A DNA stretch of 5,076 bases from CAZBZG01 sp964496245 (GTDB taxonomy: Bacteria > Planctomycetota > SZUA-567). The position numbers were made by a program, and so were the translations under genes. Under the pieces are notes generated by a model. It was not told where the DNA came from. It saw only the letters and a program-made list of their open reading frames with translations, and searched no databases. Below are positions 5,022 through 5,076 of this stretch, in pieces. Position 1 is the stretch's first letter; every line of letters begins with the position of its first letter. Where the stretch lies: contig CAZBZG010000322.1 in assembly GCA_964496245.1 (NCBI GenBank), positions 1-5,076 of the forward strand. The letters are read 5' to 3'.

Positions 5022-5076
5022 GACACGGTTCACTCAAAATCATCGCAATTCCAGGCAACGCCTTGTCCTGCAGTGC

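Noticed and set aside
4728..5033. Minus-strand ORF from GTG at 5033 running into the TPR gene region
   Set aside because: It spans the strong promoter and the TPR start in another frame and has no recognisable motif.
5020..5050. Plus-strand promoter from TTGACA at 5020-5025
   Set aside because: No acceptable -10 box lies at 16-18 nt; the best match, CGCAAT (5045-5050), fits only three of six positions at 19 nt. A gene beyond the window could still change this view.

Overview
The window is about two-thirds G+C and looks bacterial. It most resembles the PVC superphylum (Planctomycetota, Lentisphaerota, Kiritimatiellota, Verrucomicrobiota). This rests mainly on the plus-strand gene, a prepilin-like protein with a FTLVELLVVIAIIAILA N-terminus, an FxCPS motif and a C-terminal NH-X9-D motif of the kind those phyla carry in many paralogues. 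The assignment is inference; no rRNA or other marker is present.

Layout. Positions 1-91 hold no gene I can support. A sigma70-type promoter (92-119) precedes a leader of about 230 nt, then the prepilin-like CDS (359-970, plus strand). Positions 971-1157 are a convergent intergenic region with several GC-rich hairpins. The rest is a minus-strand gene set, in transcription order: a membrane-anchored TPR protein (4842-3913), hisB (3828-3238), and a secreted CehA/McbA-like, PHP-related protein (3080-1158). An almost consensus promoter (TTGACG-N18-TATAAT, 4940-4911) drives the TPR gene. The spacing (84 nt, then 157 nt) fits a loose operon, though the third gene may also have its own promoter.

How the genes fit together. 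HisB is a cytosolic histidine-biosynthesis enzyme. The TPR protein has one N-terminal membrane segment and a soluble body, like the YfgM family of envelope proteins. The CehA-like protein and the prepilin-like protein are exported. No shared pathway is evident; co-transcription of hisB with two envelope genes may be only positional.

Most interesting points: (1) the pilin leader has two separate 8-nt segments perfectly complementary to the pilin Shine-Dalgarno, around a possible three-way junction, suggesting an RNA switch; (2) the CehA-like protein lacks the His-x-His metal-binding motif expected at its first strand (DPFVQ where DLHVH is usual), suggesting a pseudoenzyme or altered chemistry; (3) two abutting perfect hairpins lie at the predicted 5' end of the TPR-hisB transcript. 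I see no defence system, CRISPR array, transposon or RNA gene.
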